64,000 nucleotides of DNA from Phyllostachys edulis (GCA_036346405.1 CM070566.1:47155452-47219451), one strand, 5' to 3'; shown: positions 1-12,671, counted from the stretch's first letter. The notes: generated by a model from the sequence alone, not told the origin. Numbers and translations are program-made.

Positions 1-1276
1 ATTAATTTAAAAGATAATTACAAAATAAATATTTGAAATAAAAAAATTACGAAACTAGGTGCCTATCACCAATTGGAATGGTGACAGGCTCCTGTCGCCT
101 AGCCACTAGCGACAGGGGGCTCAACAGTACCTAGAGCACCCTGTCGCCAGTTGAATTGACGACAGGTCCCTGCTGCCAATTCAAATGATGACAGTGATAG
201 TTTTTTTATAGTACTGTTTCTAAGAATTTTAAATAAAGCAAACGAGCTCAAAAAAAATAAAATTTTTGTGGACCCTCCCGACACAGTGTACTTGCTTGTG
301 TACTTTTTCATAATTTTATTCGTTCTGAATTTTTCTCTAAAATTCATTTAAGTATATTGTTTGTAGGAATTTCTAAATATAAAAAATGAGCTCCAAAAAT
401 TAGGATTTTTTTTCAAGGCTTCTTACACAGTGTACTTAATTGTGTAATTTTTTCAGAATTTTATATGTTCTGAAATTCTCTAAACAATTAAGGGAAAGAT
501 CCCGAAAATTAGGATTTTAGGTTTCGGAAATTAGTGTTTCATGATTCCGCCATTAAGAACAGATCCTTTTTTATTTTAAAGATATCCGACCTGAGACCAA
601 CTTATTTGAGTCGCGGACATGATAGACTGAAGGGAAAGATTGGCTGGCGATAGGCGTCGTACTTGTCGCCGGTCAACCTTTCCCTTCAGCCTATCATTGT
701 CCGCGGCCCTGGTAAGTTGGTCCCTGGTTGGATATCTTTAAAATAAAAAAGGATCCGTTCCAGAAGGTGGAATCATGAAATCTTAATTTTCGTAACCTAA
801 AATCCTAATTTTTGATACATAAACCCTTAAATTTTGAGACAATTTCAGAACATATAAATTCTTTAAAAATTACACAAGTAAGTACACTGTGCAAGTAGCC
901 TTCAAAAAATTTTGCTAATTTTGGAGCTCATTTTATATATTTAGAAATTCCTACAAATAGTATAATGTATTTTAGAGAAAAATTAAGAAAGTACAAAATT
1001 ATGAAAAAATTACACAAGTAAGTACACTATGTCGGGAAGCTCCACAAAAAATTTCATATTTTTTTAAGCTTATTTGCTATATTTAAAAATTTCTATAAAT
1101 ATACTTAAAAAAAGGATCATTGTCGCTATTTGAATTGGTGACAGTGACCTGTCGCCAATTCAAATGGCGATAGGGAGCTCTGGGTACTGTTGAGCCCCCT
1201 ATCGTCAATAGGAATGGTGATGTGTTTTTTTGTAATTTTTTATTTCAACTATTTTTTTAATTATCTTTTAAATTAA
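1..1276. mobile_element. Foldback element: one long imperfect inverted repeat
   Basis: The first 1.27 kb folds back on itself. The left end (ATTAATTTAAAAGATAATTA) is matched by the reverse complement of the right end near 1225-1276, and the match continues inward through the GTGACAGG/CCTGTCGCC motifs (60-190 against 1125-1235), the CACAGTGTACTT blocks and the ATTCCGCC boundary, to a central stem. That stem pairs about 555-655 with 665-765, with a turn near 655-670. Each arm also contains an internal direct duplication (CACAGTGTACTT near 285 and near 430). No protein is encoded; the small open frames are chance frames. Long terminal inverted repeats without coding capacity fit a foldback or MULE-like non-autonomous element. 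The outer left end lies at or just before the window edge, so the target duplication cannot be checked. A one-armed relative lies at 60,367-60,918. Confidence 0.75.
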
Positions 1277-2016
1277 TATTATTTATAAAAAAATCGCAGC
1301 TGGTTAGCATCCTTCCGCATTGGTGTGGAGAGGGCTAATATGTTTGGAATGAAAAAAACGAAACAATGTCCGTCGACAGGTACCGTTGATGCGTCGTACC
1401 TTATGTTTCAAAATATAAGGCCTACTACCACCACCTGATTGTGCCGTCTTGTCAACCACAGCTGCTCGAAAAAGACCACAGCTGCTCGAAAAAGAACACA
1501 GCTGCTCGAAAAAGGTTACCAATACTAACACATAGAATTTTTGTGAGACAGTTTTCTCCTCTCATCCTAAATCTTAACTGCAGGGGATTTCTCACTAAAG
1601 AATTGCTCATTTTCCCTCCACTATTAAGAAACCACAAGCAAAAGTACGATCCCCAAATCAACATTCCCAATTGTTTCAAGGCACCTCAAACCCTATCAAT
1701 CCACCTATCCCCGCACACAAGCCAAAATCACAATTACTAGTGTAGACTACAGCATACGATTGATATATGGGACCGACTATTGCTCGAGCGACTAAAAATT
1801 TCTAATGTTTCAGTCACCTTTTTTGTGCCTTAGATGGAATTTTTGGCTAATCTAGCTCGTTTTCGTTGCGTATTTGCACATCTAACCACAGCAAAATTGT
1901 ATTTGCAAAAATATCACCGTCGGTGCACAGTCACCGTGCGCCAACGACTCCCGCGCCGACACGTGGCTTTGGCGCATGGTCACCGTGAGCCTACGCCCCT
2001 CACGCCGCCACGTGTC
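1277..2016. other. Unassigned sequence between foldback element and satellite
   Basis: I recognise no gene here. The open frames are short and unlike known proteins. It contains a small tandem repeat (1457-1516) and, near its right end, the left arm of a hairpin that marks the border of the satellite. Confidence 0.5.
1457..1516. repeat. Three-copy 20-bp tandem repeat
   Basis: The unit CACAGCTGCTCGAAAAAGAC occurs three times head to tail with almost no divergence. It contains the palindrome CAGCTG. The open frames on both strands here are by-products of the repeat. Confidence 0.85.
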
Positions 2017-2130
2017 CACTCCAATTCATTTTAATTCATTTTATGAAGCTCCAATTCATTTTATACAGGGGAATTCATTTTATGCAGCGACATGTGGCGG
2101 CGTGAGGGGCGTTGGCGCACGGTCACCGTG
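1978..2130. repeat. Inverted repeat at the satellite border
   Basis: Bases 1978-2012 (GGTCACCGTGAGC... to CGCCACGTGTC) are matched in reverse complement by 2089-2130 (GACATGTGGCGGCGTGAGG... to GGTCACCGTG). The stem is about 35 bp with a loop of about 75 bp. The loop holds three ATTCATTTTA-type repeats. The arms carry a CACGTG-like core. This may be a degenerate small transposon end or a hairpin; no target duplication was identified. Confidence 0.7.
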
Positions 2131-3745
2131 TTTCATCAAGTCTCATGGAGTTTCATCGTGTTTCATCAAGTCTCATACAGTTTCATCCCAAAGTACTATT
2201 GTTTCATCCCAAGTCTCATGGAGTTTCATCGTGTTTCATCAAGTCTCATGCAGTATCATCGTGTTTCATCAAGTCTCATGGAGTTTTATCAGGTTTCATA
2301 TAGTTTGATCCCAAAGTACCATTATTTTATCCCAAGTCTCATGGTGTTTCATCGTGTTTCATCCCAAATCTCATGGTGTGTCACCGTGTTTCATCAATTT
2401 TCACTTAGATTCATGCTAATTTTTGAAGTGTTTCATGAAGTTTCATCCCAAGTCTCATCGAGTGCTTCAGCAAGTTTCATAAAGTTTCATCCCAAAGTAC
2501 CATTGTTTCATCCCAAGTCTCATGGTGTTTCATCGTGTTTCATCAAGTCTCATGCAGTATCATCGTGTTTCATCAAGTCTCATGCAGTTTCATCTTGTTT
2601 CGTCAAGTTTCATATAGTTTGATCCCAAAGTACCATTGTTTCATCCCAAGTCTCACGGAGTTTCATCGTGTTTCATCCCAAGTCTCATGGAATGTCACCG
2701 AGTTTCATCAATTTTCACTCAGATTCGTGCTAATTTTTTAAGTGTTTCATGAGTTTCATCCCAAGTCTCATCAAGTTTCATCGTGTTTCATGAAGTTTCA
2801 TAAAGTTTCATCCCAAAGTACCATTGTTTCATCCCAAGTCTCATGGAGTTTCATCGTGTTTCATCCCAAATCTCATGGTGTGTCACCGTGTTTCATCAAT
2901 TTTCACTTAGATTCATGCTAATTTTTGAAGTGTTTCATGAAGTTTCATCACAAGTTTCATCAAGTTTCGTCGTGTCTCATCAAGTTTCATATTGTTTCAT
3001 CAAGCTATTTTGAGAGATGTTTTATTAAGTTTTATCAAGTATCATTGTTTCTCTATATTTTATAGAGCAAATTTCACCAAGTTTCATGAAGTTTCATCCC
3101 AAGTGTCATGGAGTTTTATAAAATTTTATCTTTTTGTCTAGGACAAGTTTTCAACAGTGACATCGTGTCTCATCAAGTTTCACATAGCTTCATTAAGTTA
3201 TTTTGGGACATGTTTCATTAAGTTTCATTAAGCATCACTGTTTCTCTATATTGTATAGAGCAAGTTTCACCCAGTTTCATCCTAAGTCTCATGGAGTTTC
3301 ATAAAGTTTCATCTTTTTGTCTAGGACAAGTTTTCAATAGTAACATCGTGTCTCATCAAGTTTCATTAAGTTATTTTGAGACATGTTTTATTAAGTTTTA
3401 TCAAGTATCATTGTTTCTCCATATTGTGTAGAGTAAGTTTCACCTAATTTCAGGCAGTTTCATGAAATTTAATTCCATGTCTCATGGAATTTCATAAAGT
3501 TTCATCTTTTTGTTTATGACAAGTTTTCAACAGTGACATCATGTTTCATTAAGTTTTATATAGTTTCATTAGACATATGTGTTTCATAAAGTTTCATCCC
3601 AAATCTCATAGAGTTTCATCCTTTTTGTGTAAAAAATAAGTTTTCAATAGTGACATCGTGTTTCATACAATTTCATATAGTTTCATCACAGATATCATGA
3701 AAATTTCATAAAGTTTCGCCTTTTTGTATAGGATAAGTTTTCAAC
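2017..3745. repeat. Satellite-like block with a 10-bp basic unit
   Basis: The sequence is a long run of variants of GTTTCATCNN and GTCTCATGNN spaced 10 bp apart. Because 10 is not a multiple of three, the same peptide pattern appears in all three plus frames, which explains the overlapping open frames; none is a gene. Higher-order units are visible: the block AAAGTACCATTGTTTCATCC recurs near 2185, 2314, 2494, 2628 and 2815 (spacings about 130 and 180). A second unit with TGTTTCTCTATATT recurs near 3048, 3239 and 3413 (about 175-190 bp). The right part is more diverged. Confidence 0.85.
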
Positions 3746-4249
3746 AACAAAATCAAACAATTTTCAAGATTAAATCAAACGCAAAATTTTAGAGATGGAG
3801 CAACATGGTGGTGGCATGACCCGGATCTTGCCTCATGCTTTAGGATTCACGTGATGGGCTTGGATCAGACGCTAGAACGTTATCTCGTTGATTCTTAGGT
3901 GGACGGTATACCATTGTCTATTTTTTCTCAATTGTAAAATAGTAACAACTAAAATATGTTGGAGCCTTCTTACAAATCTGTACACAATTAAAAAAAATAT
4001 TGCCAGGTGCTGTGAACAAAGGCTGGTTACACATACTTCTTCACTAGAACCAAGAGGCATCGAGTCTTATAGATAAACTAAGCGATGTCGCGCTTCGCTA
4101 CGGGCGCCGGGACTATGAGCACACGATTGGCAACAAATGATGTGCGGTGTATTACATATGGACCAAAATCAGCAGACGGCGTGTAAACTAAGACAAGTAT
4201 TAGGCGACAACAACACAATAAAGATACACAAAGCTAGATGATAATGATG

Positions 4250-4447
4250 TAAGCGTCATATTGCGGGTCCTAAAAAGTATATATCGCGATACCAATCCTA
4301 ACCAGAGAATTACCTTACCTATTAGAGTACCAAAAGAGAAATCAATAACAATAAGCGTCATCTGTCAGAGGTTACAAAAAGTATATATTGCAAGACTAAT
4401 CCTAACCAGAGAATTACTTTGCATATTAGAGTATAAAAAGTGAAAGT
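4250..4447. repeat. Diverged tandem duplication, about 102 bp
   Basis: TAAGCGTCAT starts both copies (near 4250 and 4352). They share CCTAACCAGAGAATTAC and ATTAGAGTA further in. The copies have diverged by substitutions and small indels, so the duplication is not very recent. Confidence 0.75.
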
Positions 4448-5159
4448 AAAGGTAAGTTATTATGCTATATACACTTACATAGCTGCACCATAAAACAATA
4501 TATTGGCAGCTTTTAGACAACGTTGATCACATATAAAGATAATATACACATTATACATCACATTAACTACTATGCACATGCCATTTGCAAGAAGAGCCAT
4601 TGCACCGTGCGGATATTACATACTCTAGGAGCATTACGATGACTTGCGACTCGATGAAAAGAACAATGGTGCTAGCAAAAGGCGAGTAGGTATACCCTTG
4701 TCAGCCTTGCATAAAGAAGCAACATTTTGTAAGCTATAATGATGGCGGAAGGCAAAAGCCAACTTTCTTAAAGCATATACAAGCATTTGGTGAGATACTT
4801 GAAACCGACTTGTCTAATAGACTTATATTGTTTAACACACAATTGTCTAGCAACAATTTCAAGGTACACTCTATGCATATGTTTTATGACTCCAAATGGT
4901 TCTTGGCGTAAGATCATAAGATCATAACACTATCTTTGGTCCTCCAACGAAGCCGGAGGTTATAAATCGTGATTATCCTATACATACAAAACCAATAGCA
5001 AAATTTGATGGTGCGCCAAATATCAATCTCAGATAATAACACTGTTTGGTTTGTGATCATACAAAAGGGGGCCACATGACAATCGCAAAGCCAAGGTTCC
5101 ATCATATTGCAAGAAATAGACGAAGATTAATGCATACATTAATTTTAGTAGCACACTGG

Positions 5160-5212
5160 CATTCTGAGATAGTAGAGAGAACTAATATTCTGAGATAGTA
5201 GAGGGAACTAAT
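5160..5212. repeat. Two-copy 26-bp tandem repeat
   Basis: ATTCTGAGATAGTAGAG followed by RGAACTAAT is present twice head to tail with one difference. Confidence 0.75.
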
Positions 5213-7307
5213 TACATCATTGTATAGTATCTTAAAACAATATATAGGGTACCTTGTAATATTTTGCTTCCAATATAAGCAAGGAGAACCTTTATCTAAA
5301 AAATAGTACAAGCGATGCGCCATACAAAATTATGAATTATACCTTAAGTTTTCACGATAGGATATTTCAAATCGATCTCTCGAAGAGATCGGTACCTATC
5401 GATTAATCGATCTGTCTGAAAATCAACTACTCAATGGAAAGGCTCATGGTATATTCAAAAGGAAGCTACAGATACGACGACTACTCTGCGCTAATCGGTA
5501 AGTACAAATCACATTAGCCTCATGTTCACAAATCACCAACTAAAACGATCCACACTAAAGACTCACCATGATTTATGCTACTGGTATGGTAGTAGCTAGA
5601 AATACCAAATTCTATAGGCATACCTCTTCTTCTCTATAGATGGTGGTTAGTTCACAAAAAAAATTTCTCTAAAAAAATATAGAAAGAAATAGTCAAAAAA
5701 GAAAATTACAAAAATATATCGATCCGTTCGAAAGAACATTTCTGGTAATGGATGCAAAATCCTGAACAGAAGTTAGGAGATTTTTTATATAGGTAAAGAC
5801 TCAAACTAAACACAAAAAAAATATAGTCACGTTGAGGGGCAGTCTGACCAGGCGACCACCAAATACCAGATAAGAATAAGCACATCATCATGTAAATACA
5901 TACAGCAAATGAATTAGGCAGTAAATAAAATGAACTTACCCCATTGATGAGGAAGTTTTTTTTGACCCGTCAACCAATGCATAGACAACAGACATTACCA
6001 GAATACGGGTTTGTATGGCCTGGTTTATGTACCTATTAATATGGATTGATTACAAAAGTAATATTAGTATATTACAATTCTTTGAAGAGGCAAAAAAAAT
6101 TGCAATTCATCAAAATCAACACTTTTCATCACCATTATACTTGGACAATCAAATATATTCAGGCATACATGCTTCAATAGTCCATGCTGCACTTGGCCAA
6201 CAGAAACAATATTAAATTCTATTAAATGATCTGATCAAGAAGGAAAACTGAGGCAAAAGGCAACATATCACCAGGCCAGTTCAAGTATTTGAACGGTGTG
6301 TTACATGTGTTTGGCAAAAGGATCTACCAACCTATAGTAGGATGCAAAGCCGAACCATAGCATAGAAGTCATGGCCTAGCAACAAAGGGTATGCACAAAA
6401 AAGGATTTGTTGGTATAGTGAGAAGCAGCATTCTGGCCTACAGAACATGAAGGTGTATTAAATGGTAGAGATACTGTTGCTGTATCTGGAAAGGGAAAAT
6501 GTGTATAATAGTGTATATGGTGAGAAGTTTAGGAAACTACTCTTTGTTGATGGGTATGTCGTTTCCATCTTTGAAGAGGCTTTTCTTTGCAGTGGAAACA
6601 TTCTCAGAGGAGCTTTGCCTGTAAGCGTAAGAATCATGTAGATTATGTATGGCATGGCATTTCTAGGCATAAATTTGGTATAGGAGAGCAGTAGTTTTTA
6701 TGAAATGTTGAGTACAGCAGTACGATAGAACGGGAGTGTACCTTTTGTAAGTGGTTCGCGCAGTGAGACCGTGCATTTCTATTGGGGTTGTCGCGTGTAC
6801 CGTTTTTTTTTTGGTCTGACTGCATGGGAGTGAGCTGTATTAGCATAAAACAAGCTGTGGGAAATCATGTCTACGAATGACTTAATAGAAAAGACGATGA
6901 AATTAAACGTGGGTTAAGTATGCTGTGTGTGTGAACCTATGAAATCAGCACGAAAGAAATAAAAAAAGTTGTCAAGCAACAACAATGAGGAGCCTAGGAT
7001 AGGAATTCGCCGGATCAAAGAAGAAAGGGGAAAACAGACGGATAAACACAGTGGAAAACGCTGCAATAAAGGGGAAAGAAAGACGACATGCTGGTACGCA
7101 ACAACAAAGAGGAATCGTAAACTCTGGCAGGAATCTACACGATGATATTGTTTTCGCACTGAAGCGCAGCTTGTCTTACAGTAAATCCGACGACGTGGCG
7201 CACTTTTTTAAAAGGCATTATAAACTGGTGAGAGCCTTAAGGAAAGTACATAAGGAACATACGGCCACCTAGAAACACAAGGAAAGAAATATACAGAAAG
7301 AGGAGAA

Positions 7308-7716
7308 GCGACTGACCTCTTGAATGGCACAAAACCACATCGTTAAGACCCTGACACCGGCATGTTCGAACAAGGTGCCTAACACACAAATGATTTTTTT
7401 GGAACCTGCCTAGATAAAACAGCTAAAAGTGATAAAAACGAAAAGGGCTAAAATAGGTTTCTGCATGAATACATATCGCGATTACGAAGCAAAGAAGGAA
7501 TGCAAGGGAGAGGTCGGCAAGCACCGAATCGGGCACTGGGCAAGCACCGAAGCGACTGACCTCTTGAATGGCACAAAACCACATCGTTAAGACCCTGACA
7601 CCGGCATGTTCGAACAAGGTGCCTAACACACAAAGACCTGAACAAGAAGAAGGGGAAATTGCCTAAATGATTTTTTTGGAACCTGCCTAGATAAAACAGC
7701 TAAAAGTGATAAAATT
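7308..7716. repeat. Tandem duplication of about 243 bp
   Basis: GCGACTGACCTCTTGAATGG and the following roughly 80 bases occur at 7308 and again at 7552 without visible change. The block TGATTTTTTTGGAACCTGCC follows each copy. The second copy has an extra stretch of about 35 bp (GACCTGAACAAGAAG...) before that block. Near identity suggests a recent event. Confidence 0.85.
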
Positions 7717-9202
7717 GCTAAATGGCGGTACAAAATTCGGTCAGGCGGGAAGTAATACCTGTAGAACGAAGCTCTGACAGAATCAGGGGAAGGCGGCGGT
7801 ATTCATCGAACCAATAAGCGGAGTGAACACACGCAAACTCTTTCGTGGACGGAGCAATCGGACAGAGCACGCGCAGGGCAGGAGATGGGGAAGACAATGC
7901 GGACGAGTACTGTTTGGCGAGACGGGGGACGAAGGCGAATGGAAATAGGTGGTGCGTGAACCGAGGCGACCAGATCAGGATGCGCTACGAACACACACAC
8001 GCAGCAACAACGACCAATCGTTCGATGTCACAAATGGAGAAACACACAGCAGCACGTAGCCTGTGGGAACTATGGAAACAGTAGCTGCCTCGGGACTGGA
8101 CTCAGGGGAATCAAAGCCATGTTGGTTGCAAAGCCGAGGCAGACCGGTGTATCTGGATGCAAAAGCAAGAAATGCTGTGGGATGAAATGGCGCAAAGCCA
8201 TCCCAGCCGAACATGGCGTTATCGATTCGTGTCAGCTGCAAACAGCGAATGCATTAACTGAGCTTCGATGAACACGACGGGTGCTGTTGGATCACTCGGC
8301 AGGAGCGAGGATATATATATATATATATATATTTTTCAGGATTGCAAGCATAACCACCTCCCTGTTCACTAGATGCCTCATCACCTGACTCAAATTCAAT
8401 CCCTAGCCTCTCTGTTTGTAAAAGGGCATAAATAGAATATAATAAAAACATTTTTTAGTGCACTGCATTTAGAAAATTATATGCACAAAATTACTGAACA
8501 CAAAATTTGGTGAACCCAAACATAAGACTGAAACATATGAGCAAAAAATGTCTCTAAAATACTCACCTAGAAGACGAAATAGACGAAGATGAGCATGCGC
8601 AAAATAGATCCGTTGTGGAATGCTACTGGCCGATGCCAATCATAGATCCAAAAACCCCTACCGTGATTTGGTACGGACCAAGCCTTGAGATCAAAACCAC
8701 AACAACAAAGAGCTCGATGCTGAGACGCCCTTCGTCCAAAATCGCGGCCGCTCCCCTCCTTGTCGTCTCTGCTCTCTCGTCTTATTTCTTTCTTTTGAGA
8801 GTACACCCGGGACGTATTCACACCATACACACACCCACACATACGTAAGTGTGTTCTTAACACACGTTTAATTTAGAGTGAAGACTAAATTTATGAAACA
8901 CGAATACATGTTTTGATCACTGAACGTATCCACTTGTGGAGCGCAGGCAGGCTGCTCGCATACCTCGGTCCTCTCTTGTTTCTTTGCCGTGTTGAGCTGT
9001 TTTTGGATGGACTAGGCGATTTACAATTTTCAGCCCGTTTTGGCCTACTTGCCCATTGGCTACGTGTTAAAACTTCAGATTAAGCCTTTTGACATGCCAA
9101 GGCCAGAGATACAGAACTGATCCCAAAGGAAAAGCCCATCTAAGCCATGGAAACAACAACAGAACAAATACAAAATGAAGGCCTGTTTTTCTCATATGTA
9201 AC
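7717..9202. other. Unassigned sequence before the LTR-like segment
   Basis: No gene recognised. It includes a TA microsatellite and, around 8690-8870, a short GC-richer stretch with a 40-odd-codon open frame from an ATG at 8716. That stretch could be a captured exon or a 5' leader, but nothing identifies it. Confidence 0.4.
8311..8331. repeat. TA microsatellite
   Basis: About ten uninterrupted AT dinucleotides. Confidence 0.9.
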
Positions 9203-11909
9203 TGTGGCACCCCACGTCATTATCACAGATGGTAATCACACTTAAGCATATAGATTACTATTCATCTCCCCGATAGAACACCACTCCGACGAATAGTAAG
9301 CCTTTACCAGAGTTACGCAGCAAAACAATAAGATAGAAATTGTTCTTTATTAAACAGTTAGCCACGTAAGGCTATAGTCTTTGATACAATTATTTAATTA
9401 CACGGGAAATAAATTCCCCTCGCTTGCCTGCTCTGCTCCACCTGTCGTCTACTCGTCCCATTCGTCAAGTAAGTTGTCCATCTCGCCCTGGTCCTCGTAG
9501 TCAACGTCCTTGCCTCCCGCGCCCCCTTTTTGCACCTGCATGTCCTTCGTCCCACTCGGGATAGTTCCCGGCCGTACTAGGATCTAACAAAGGAGAATAC
9601 TAGCAAGAGTGAGTACTAATGTACTCAGCAAGCATTAATAGCAAAAATACACTGGACGACTCATATCTGGTTGTTAATCATATTTTCTAGTTCATCTCTC
9701 TTTTTTGGAAAATACTTTAACAAGATTGATGTTGCAGTTTTAATTCTGAAAAAACTACTTGTCACTTAGAGAGAAGATAGATCCCTAGCGGTTCACATAG
9801 ACTCCAATCCAAGAGACTGGCATGAATTCATGATTTTGTATAGCACTATGCAGGCTTGTACCACCTTACCCATAGCTATTCTGAGCTCTCTTTGAGCTAG
9901 GTCCTCTGCATTTCCTTAGATCCGAGTTCGAGATCAGAATACATAACATTTTTCAAGTTACATGATTAATTCCTTCACCCATTACTTTCTGTCGGTGCTG
10001 GCCTCGTCATGGTGCTGATCTCGTCATCTACCGAGTTCCAATAATGTTGGTTGGGCCGGTCTTACCTTCACCCAACACTTCACTTAGCGACATAGCGCCA
10101 TCTTGATCCTACTTAATTACTCACCTGATGTGGAGGACATAATTACGTGACAAGGTAGCATTTTCTGCCCATCGAAACAGGAAAATGGCTAACACTTAAT
10201 TTACGGCCCCTGATCCAGGTGAGAGTTTTGTTGGTCCTTATATTTTGACCATATGTAAAGGGTCCCACCTCTTCCCTTATCTCTTTCCTGCCACGGGCCT
10301 CCTTTACCATCCGAATATTCATTTTTTCTCATCTCATTCCTCATCTCTGTTCTCATATCTCTTCTCATCATCTCATTTATTCGATTTGATTTTTGAGACA
10401 TAGTTTTCATGTAATAAATATATGATACAGCAATATACAATTTACATTTAATATAACTATATTTATGTTCAAGAGATAAGCTTGCCTTTGGAGTCGTAGG
10501 AAAGATTGTTGTCGACGAAATCGGTATCGATTACTCTTGTTTGCGCTGGCACATCCTCTGCAATTTATACGGCAGACACGAATAATACACAAATAAATAC
10601 TTAGTGAATTTTGGTATTAATATGCATACAAAAATTAGTCCATTTTCTTTTGTTAGCCAATTTTAATTTAGTAACATTTTTCAGATCCCCCGCTAAGTTA
10701 GCACTCCCCAACTGCAGTTATTCTATGGTCTATTCGCTCTAGGGTCGAGGTTGCCGAAACTCAAGTTTTTTAACGCGCGAGAAATAAAATACCACTCGTA
10801 CCTTACTCGCATAAATACGCCTTATTGATTTTATTTAAGTACGTACACATTTATTCACTTCTTTAAATAGACTCGGAGTTGATTATTTTAATTAATCTGT
10901 CATGATTAAATCATTTCTGATGTACCAGAATTGTTTGTCTAACATAGTGAGTGTTATCGGCGATTAATTTTATTTATAAAGTCTTAGGTTTATTTCATGA
11001 TTTTTCCTACTTTTATTGTCTACCGGTCTAGCTACCGTTATTTACCCGAACGGAGCTTATAAATCTATTTTTTTGGCGATTTCGCTGAAACTTGCAGGTA
11101 ATGCATAAAATTATTTATTTAATACAGTGATGATTTTATTAGATTTATTTTACCTCTTTTTCTACATTTTTATTTTTTTTAATCGGTCGGTCTGCTCTTA
11201 AAACATTATAACATAGCTTAAAAATCTATACTTCTAGTGATTCATCTAAAATTTACGGACATGCTACGTACGCATTCTCTCTTTTTATTAATAATTTTTA
11301 TTTTATTTTATTTACTTTTTATTTTTCGGTTTGGCCTATTGCTATTTATCCGTACGCGGCTTAATTAAAAGTGTTGGCGCCCCTAATCTCCTCTATTTCT
11401 CTCTCCTCACCTCATCCACTCGTTTGGTTTGGCTACCAAGCCTCCAGGCTCTCTTTCTTTCCTATCATCACTTCTTCTTCATCCTTCCTATTTCCTCTTT
11501 CCCCCAATGCTTCTTTCCCTTGTTGCTTCCTACCTTAAAATTCTCTTGGAGCTCCCTCCCTCTGGTCCTTCCCTCCCTTTGGTTCCCCCATGGCGCCCCT
11601 CCGGCCGGCTCTCTCCCTGGCGCCTCCTCCTCTGGCCTCCCTCTTCTCTGGCTTAGCTAGCTTGACTTGGCCCTGCTCCCTGCTCGGTCCTCACCGTGGC
11701 CACTCCCGGCTCCTGCTCTGTCGGCCCGTGCGCCTTCGTTCTCGCCCGTGCACCATCGGCCCGGCCCGGCTCCTCCCTCTGCTCGACCCGGCCACCATGG
11801 CACCGCCGGTGTCTTCGCAGCCTCCCGGCTCGCCCAACAGCACCGTTCGGCTCCCTCGCGCCTCACCTGGTTTGCGCCTCCCTCCCCCCTGGCGCTTGGC
11901 ATAGACCCG
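9203..11909. mobile_element. LTR-like segment of a gypsy-type element, cut by copia element A
   Basis: It begins TGTGGCACCCC, a typical gypsy LTR start. It has no protein matches, and contains a GAGTAC-N4-GTACTC palindrome at 9611-9626 followed closely by GCAAG. The same motif occurs in both gypsy solo LTRs of this window (24,240 and 47,528). The right part (11,380-11,905) is pyrimidine- then GC-rich leader-like sequence, as in those LTRs. It stops exactly where copia element A begins, so it is probably interrupted there. No second LTR copy or target duplication was seen, and the orientation is uncertain. It could instead be several unrelated pieces. Confidence 0.4.
11013..11380. repeat. Diverged tandem repeats of about 155 bp within the LTR-like segment
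   Basis: Three blocks begin near 11,013, 11,178 and 11,318. Each runs from an AT-rich stretch into CGGTC/TCGGT and then TTAT..CC/GC..CGGC/AGCTTA. Divergence is considerable. They may be enhancer-like U3 repeats. Confidence 0.45.
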
Positions 11910-12664
11910 TGTAAGATCGAGGAGGCTAACTAGAGGAGGGTGAATAGGCGGTTTCTAAAATCGAGTTTTATGTGGAATTGTAAATCAATTTGGTTTTGCC
12001 CAATTAAAACCTAAATCAACTAGTCTTTACTAAGTGCACTAACAATATAAGACTATTGATAATTATAGCAATCATACAAAGACATGTAAGCAATTTAATT
12101 CTAGGAATGTAAATTACAATAGAGTGAAGCACAAGAAGGCAAACCACAATGACACAATGATGTTTTATCGTGGTGTTCGGAGACTTGCCAGTCTCCCCTA
12201 ATCTATGTTGAGGTAAGCCAAACCACGTTGGACCGGCTCCACAACTTGAGCCAACACCTCCGAGGTAAGTTCAACCACATGGACCGGTTCACCACTCAAA
12301 CCAATGCCTCGATCTACTCGGGGTCGCTCTTCCTCCACTCCGGAGATGGCGAGCACCAAACCACTCACAACCGTCCAGGTCTTCTCACAACCTTCTTTGC
12401 GAAGATCACCGGCGCAACTCCTCCAAGCCGTCTAAGTGTCGGCAAACACTAAGAGTAACAAGTCGTAAACGCTCACTTGAACGAATCAAGTGTCTAAACT
12501 CAATGGATACACAATCCACTACCTAATGCAACACATGCACTTAGGGTTTGCTCTCTAAGCTCACTAAGTATAACATATGCACATAAGAGAGGAGAGGGCT
12601 AGCTCTTTGCTCAAGAGAATGCATATGGCACCAGCAACCACCCCCATAACCAACCACAAGGGGA

Positions 12665-12671
12665 ATTTATA
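12665..12671 (-). promoter_or_regulatory. TATA box of the element A LTR
   Basis: The minus strand reads GGGTATAAATTCCCC. It is followed by a GGTTGCTGGTGCC stretch resembling the GGGTGCTGGTT found just downstream of the TATA boxes in the LTRs of elements B and C. Confidence 0.55.

Larger units (their letters stand above)
3746..7307. other. Unassigned AT-rich intergenic sequence
   Basis: I find no convincing coding region, RNA gene or transposon protein. It contains two local tandem duplications (4250-4447 and 5160-5212). Short open frames on both strands show no family motif, and they are as expected by chance at this composition. Confidence 0.45.

Noticed and set aside
2092..2741. Open frames of 60-176 codons in the TTTCATC repeat region
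   Set aside because: They are the same low-complexity peptide read in different frames of a 10-bp tandem repeat.
4076..4115. Possible Helitron 3' end on the minus strand (GC-rich hairpin-like CGCTTCGC...GCGCC before CTTAG)
   Set aside because: The terminal CTRR is not present as such, no matching 5' TC end was found downstream, and no Rep/helicase sequence is visible.
11331..11933. Several overlapping plus-strand frames of 70-110 codons rich in Pro, Leu and Ser
   Set aside because: They overlap each other in different frames in pyrimidine- and GC-rich DNA of an LTR-like segment, with no domain recognised.
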